64,000 nt of DNA from positions 64,647 through 128,646 of the forward strand of contig PMBI01000059.1 of assembly GCA_003153775.1 (NCBI GenBank). Reading direction: 5' to 3'. The position numbers were made by a program, and so were the translations under genes. The notes below the pieces were generated by a model. The model made no database searches. It was given only the letters and a program-made list of their open reading frames with translations, and was not told the DNA's origin. Each line of letters begins with the position of its first letter. Within the stretch, counting starts at the first letter, position 1. Below, in pieces: positions 59,816 to 64,000 of the stretch. The DNA comes from Syntrophaceae bacterium. GTDB lineage: Bacteria; Desulfobacterota; Syntrophia; Syntrophales; UBA2185.

Positions 59816-61513
59816 GTGGCAGTTAAGAAGAAATTAGGCGAGATGCTTGTTGAAGAAAATCTGCTTACGGAAGAGCAACTAAAGAAGGCTCTTTCCGGGC
59901 AGGAGAAGGCGGGTCTGAAACTGGGTCAGTGTCTTTTCCAGCAGGGGATAGTAAGTGAGCAGCAGATAGCCGACGTTTTATGCAGGCAGTTGCGACTGAA
60001 GAAATATCATCCTGACGGGTTTCCTTTTGATCTTGAACTCGCAAATTTAGTTTCTCTGGAGGATGCCCAGAAGTATCAGATAGCACCCTTAATGAGAAAA
60101 GGACGGCTTCTGACAGTTGCAATGATGGATCCTCTCGATATCAACGCACTGGACGTCCTGGAAATAGTCACAAATTGTGAAGTCGAAACTGTTGTGTGCA
60201 CGGAACGTGAGCTGAACCAATTGATAAGCAGCATATATGGCACGCATTCGGGTCTGGGAGGCGTCCTGGATAGTATGGACATCGAAGCCCAGCCGTCTAA
60301 AGAAGAAGAAGAAGTTGCAGACGTTCAGGTGGCGTCGCTTCAGAATATGGCGGGAGAGGCGCCCATTGTCATACTTGTAAACTCCATCTTCGCTCAGGCT
60401 GTTCGTGAAGGGGCCAGTGATGTGCATGTCAGCCCCCAGAAGAACAGCATCCAGGTTCGTTTCCGTATAGACGGCAAGCTCCACGAGGTGCCGTCCCCCC
60501 CCAAAACACTTTTCTGGCCTATCATTGCCAGGATAAAGATCCTCGCCAATATGGACATTACAGTAACAAGAGTGCCTCAGGACGGGCGGTTTACCCTGAG
60601 GATGGAAAATAAGGAAATAAATGTCCGCGTATCTTCCATACCGACAATTCACGGCGAGAATGTCGTCCTGCGGCTCCTGGACACAAGCTCCGGCATCTAT
60701 GCATTGGACCTCCTCGGAATGGTCAATGCAGACATAGAAAGGGTGAGGTCTATGATAGGGAAACCTTACGGCATGATCTTGACCACGGGACCTACCGGAT
60801 GCGGGAAGAGCACGAGCCTCTATTCTATCCTGAACGAGCTCAACAGGCCGGACAGCAATATCATGACTCTTGAAGATCCTGTTGAATACCGCATGGAAAA
60901 CATCAGACAGATACAGCTGAACCGTAAAGCGGGAATGACTTTTGCGGGCGGCCTAAGGTCCATTCTTCGTCAGGACCCTGATATTATCATGGTGGGAGAG
61001 ATTCGTGACGCCGAGACGGCCGCGATCGCTGTACAGGCCGCGCAGACCGGTCACAGGGTTCTTAGCACTGTGCATACCAATGACGCGGTGGGGGCCATAA
61101 CGAGATTTATCGATATGGGGATTGAGCCCTTCCTTCTCTCTTCAACTCTGCTCGTATCTATCGCTCAGCGACTGGTGCGGACCGTGTGCCCGTATTGCAG
61201 GGAGCCTTACAATCCGCCGGAAAAAATACTTGCATCATGGGGCCTGGAAAATTGGGAGTCAGCGAATTTTCAGCGAGGCAGAGGATGCAACCAGTGTTTT
61301 AACACCGGATATAAGGGGCGTACGGGTTTGTATGAGGTGCTTGTTATTGACGAGATGATTCAGGATTTGATCATCAAAAAAAAATCTGCGCAGGATATTG
61401 TACGTAAAGCTGTAGACTCGGGCAACCTAAAAACCCTGAAATATGACGCCGGCAACAAGGTGCTTAAGGGTATCACTACCCTCGAAGAGGCGAGTTCTGC
61501 GGTAATGATGTAA
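59816..61513 (+). CDS. GspE/PilB/MshE-like assembly ATPase, cluster 2
   Basis: MshEN-like N-terminus; TTGPTGCGKSTSLYSIL; RQDPDIIMVGEIRDAETA; CPYC...CNQC tetracysteine motif. Confidence 0.95.
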   Translation: MAVKKKLGEMLVEENLLTEEQLKKALSGQEKAGLKLGQCLFQQGIVSEQQIADVLCRQLRLKKYHPDGFPFDLELANLVSLEDAQKYQIAPLMRKGRLLTVAMMDPLDINALDVLEIVTNCEVETVVCTERELNQLISSIYGTHSGLGGVLDSMDIEAQPSKEEEEVADVQVASLQNMAGEAPIVILVNSIFAQAVREGASDVHVSPQKNSIQVRFRIDGKLHEVPSPPKTLFWPIIARIKILANMDITVTRVPQDGRFTLRMENKEINVRVSSIPTIHGENVVLRLLDTSSGIYALDLLGMVNADIERVRSMIGKPYGMILTTGPTGCGKSTSLYSILNELNRPDSNIMTLEDPVEYRMENIRQIQLNRKAGMTFAGGLRSILRQDPDIIMVGEIRDAETAAIAVQAAQTGHRVLSTVHTNDAVGAITRFIDMGIEPFLLSSTLLVSIAQRLVRTVCPYCREPYNPPEKILASWGLENWESANFQRGRGCNQCFNTGYKGRTGLYEVLVIDEMIQDLIIKKKSAQDIVRKAVDSGNLKTLKYDAGNKVLKGITTLEEASSAVMM

Positions 61514-61548
61514 AGAAGGTGAGGCACGGGGCGCCAGGTAAGCTAATC

Positions 61549-62775
61549 ATGCCGAGTTATACATATCAAGCGATAAATGAGCGGGGAGTGACCATAAAGG
61601 GTGATATTGACGCCGAGTCACGCGACAGCGCCTTTACCATGTTGGCTGACAGGGGATATATTCCGTCGAAAGTTACGGAGAAAGGAGCTGGTTTCGTCTT
61701 CGGCCAGTGGTCAAGAAGACGACTCAAGAATCCCGTCAAGACTGCGGACGTCATACTATTCACTAAACAATTTAATTCACTGTTCAAGGCGGGAGTGCCC
61801 ATAATCAGGGCGTTCCAGGTGCTGGAGGCACAAACAGAAAATAAAATTCTAAAAGAAGCCATCGCTTCCATGTCCCAGAACATCAAGCAGGGGTCTTCTC
61901 TTTACGGGGCGCTGGAAAGACATGGGGCGATATTCTCGCCTCTATATATAAGCATGGTAAGAGCAGGCGAAACGAGCGGCACCGTTACGGAATCGCTTGA
62001 GCGCCTGATCTATATCATCGAGCATGAAGCTAAGATCAAGGCCGACATCAAATCGGCCTTGCAGTATCCTATCATGGTAACTGTTGCCCTTGTCGTTGCC
62101 TTTTTTGTACTTCTTACTTTTGTCATTCCCAAATTTGCAGAGATGTTCTCGAAGGCCGGCATTGTTCTTCCCGTGCCGACGAGGATCGCCATCACGCTTT
62201 ATAATTTTTTGGCAAACTATTGGTATATATTAATCGTTTGCGCCGTCGGGATTTTCGCAGGTTTAAGAATCTATTTGAAGACAGAAAAAGGCCAATATAT
62301 GAAAGACACCCTTCTCCTGCGCTTGCCTGTCATCGGACCTCTGTTCATTATGGCTGCGATGTCACGCTTTGCGAGCATTCTTGGAATGCTGCAGTCTGCT
62401 GGCGTTCCGGTTATGACCGCCATGAGGGTTTTGTCAGGAATCATCGGCAATGCAGCCATCGCCCGCGAGTTTGAGCGTGTCAGGGAGATGATGCATGAAG
62501 GCCGTGGTATCGCTGTGCCCCTCAGTTCTGCGAAGTATTTTCCTCCCATGGTTGTCGACATGATTGCCATAGGTGAGGAAACAGGAAATATAGAAGAGAT
62601 GCTCCGGCAGGTATCCGCACACTATGATGATGAGGTCGGTTATGTCGTGAAAAGGCTGTCGGATCTCATCGGCCCGATTCTGGTTGCGGGGCTCGCGGTC
62701 GTCGTTCTGTTTTTCGCGCTTGCGATATTTTTGCCCATGTGGGATTTGACAAAAGTAACTCATACAATGAAATGA
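61549..62775 (+). CDS. GspF/PilC/MshG-like platform protein, cluster 2
   Basis: MPSYTYQAINERGVTIKGDIDAES; SMVRAGETSGTVTESL; MIAIGEETGNIEEML; ATG 61549 preferred. Confidence 0.94.
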   Translation: MPSYTYQAINERGVTIKGDIDAESRDSAFTMLADRGYIPSKVTEKGAGFVFGQWSRRRLKNPVKTADVILFTKQFNSLFKAGVPIIRAFQVLEAQTENKILKEAIASMSQNIKQGSSLYGALERHGAIFSPLYISMVRAGETSGTVTESLERLIYIIEHEAKIKADIKSALQYPIMVTVALVVAFFVLLTFVIPKFAEMFSKAGIVLPVPTRIAITLYNFLANYWYILIVCAVGIFAGLRIYLKTEKGQYMKDTLLLRLPVIGPLFIMAAMSRFASILGMLQSAGVPVMTAMRVLSGIIGNAAIAREFERVREMMHEGRGIAVPLSSAKYFPPMVVDMIAIGEETGNIEEMLRQVSAHYDDEVGYVVKRLSDLIGPILVAGLAVVVLFFALAIFLPMWDLTKVTHTMK

Positions 62776-64000
62776 AGAAAAAATATATTCAAGTAAGCCT
62801 TTATATACTGATTCCTTTTACCTTCAGCGCGATATCTCTGCTGTGGGTCATCATGACCGACAACTTTGTCCAATATTATGTAAAGACGGTACGGAATCAT
62901 ACATGGTCCTTTATAATGTGGATCATGACAGTGTTCGTGTTGACGTATCTGATAGGTCTCCTGATTACAAGAGTATTACTCAAACCGGTGATGATGCTGG
63001 TGAAGAAAGCGGAAAGCCTCCCCGCATTTCCTAAAGAGGAAAACGGCGAGAACGAGGCAAAGGGCGACGTTGGGCATTACGCGAAGGTATTCGACCAGAT
63101 TGCCACCGTTCTGAGCAAAGTGGAAGCGCAAGAGTTCTTCCCGGGCATAGTGGGTCACAGCAGGATCATGCGGGAGATATTCGCACAGGTAATGAAGGTG
63201 GCGCCCACGGATTCAACAGTACTCATAATGGGAGAAAGCGGGACGGGAAAAGAACTTGTGGCTTCCGGCGTCTATGAACACAGCCTTCGCAGGGGCAAGC
63301 CTTTTGTAAAAATTAATTGTGTGGCCATACCGGAAAGTCTCCTCGAAAGTGAGCTATTCGGCCATGAGAAAGGCGCATTCACGGGCGCCACGTCTCAGAA
63401 GATCGGCAAATTTGAAGTGGCAAACGGCGGCACCCTTTTTCTCGATGAGATTGGGGACATGACCCTGGCGACACAGGCGAAAATATTGCGCGTGCTCCAG
63501 GAGAAGGAATTTGAACGGGTCGGCGGTACGGCGACTATCAAGGTGGATGTTCGCTTTGTAATAGCTACTAATAAGAACCTCGCCGAGATGGTAAAGCAGG
63601 GTCTCTTCAGGGAGGATCTATATTATCGCATAAATGTATTCTCCATCTACCTGCCCCCTTTGAGAGAGCGCAAGGAAGATATTCCCCAACTCATAGAATA
63701 TTTTCTGGACAAGAGACATAAACCGATTAAGCTTTCAGCCGAGGCTACCCAGGTGATCGCCGGTTACCCATGGCCGGGTAATGTCAGAGAGTTGATGAAT
63801 ACCATTGAAAGGGCGGTAGTTCTCACGGATACAGGGCTGATTGAACCTACGAATCTGCCTGCAAATGTGACCGGTTTCATGAAGGAACATATTTCTCAAG
63901 GTCCGGATTCGTCGGATTCTCTGACCATTGACAAGCGTCTTGATGAAATCGAAAAGGGTTTGATAATAGAAGCCCTCACGAGAACCGGCGGCGTCCAGGT
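62772..64000 (+). CDS. Membrane-anchored sigma-54-dependent transcriptional activator (truncated by window end)
   Basis: Two TM segments then AAA+: GESGTGKELVASGVYEHSLRRGKPFVKINC, ELFGHEKGAFTGA, GGTLFLDEIGD, YPWPGNVREL; ATGA overlap with the upstream gene; absent from the ORF track because it has no stop in the window. Confidence 0.92.
   Translation, partial: MKKKYIQVSLYILIPFTFSAISLLWVIMTDNFVQYYVKTVRNHTWSFIMWIMTVFVLTYLIGLLITRVLLKPVMMLVKKAESLPAFPKEENGENEAKGDVGHYAKVFDQIATVLSKVEAQEFFPGIVGHSRIMREIFAQVMKVAPTDSTVLIMGESGTGKELVASGVYEHSLRRGKPFVKINCVAIPESLLESELFGHEKGAFTGATSQKIGKFEVANGGTLFLDEIGDMTLATQAKILRVLQEKEFERVGGTATIKVDVRFVIATNKNLAEMVKQGLFREDLYYRINVFSIYLPPLRERKEDIPQLIEYFLDKRHKPIKLSAEATQVIAGYPWPGNVRELMNTIERAVVLTDTGLIEPTNLPANVTGFMKEHISQGPDSSDSLTIDKRLDEIEKGLIIEALTRTGGVQ

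Overview
The window looks like a chromosomal segment from a Deltaproteobacteria/Syntrophorhabdales-like bacterium; this taxonomic guess rests on gene order and protein style only. Housekeeping content: a nucleotide-sugar dehydrogenase; trmFO-topA-dprA; miaB; a DUF151 nuclease; xerC/D-hslV-hslU; argB-D-F-G-H; an LptM-like lipoprotein; lysA-dapA-dapB; folK; a transaldolase-like gene; and pgsA. There are six complete tRNAs plus the 3' end of a seventh. Several two-component and phosphorelay genes are present. The main accessory feature is a pair of paralogous MSHA-like type IV pilus / type II secretion-like assembly clusters. Cluster 1 is at about 12.2-26.2 kb, mostly on the minus strand, with pilin-like genes and an HK/RR pair. 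Cluster 2 is at about 53.2-64 kb on the plus strand and runs into a truncated membrane-anchored sigma-54 activator. The two clusters differ in gene order and in the C-terminal modules of their ExeA/MshM-like ATPases. Both GspE/MshE-like ATPases match the MshEN c-di-GMP-binding motif. Other observations include REP-like palindromes (one full locus and one 16-nt half copy), two copies of a TGTCATTTCGAGCG..AGAAATCTT palindromic element with conserved flanking sequence, a decayed histidine-kinase fragment, an in-frame 114-bp tandem repeat, and a degenerate receiver domain. No rRNA genes, CRISPR arrays or transposase genes were seen.
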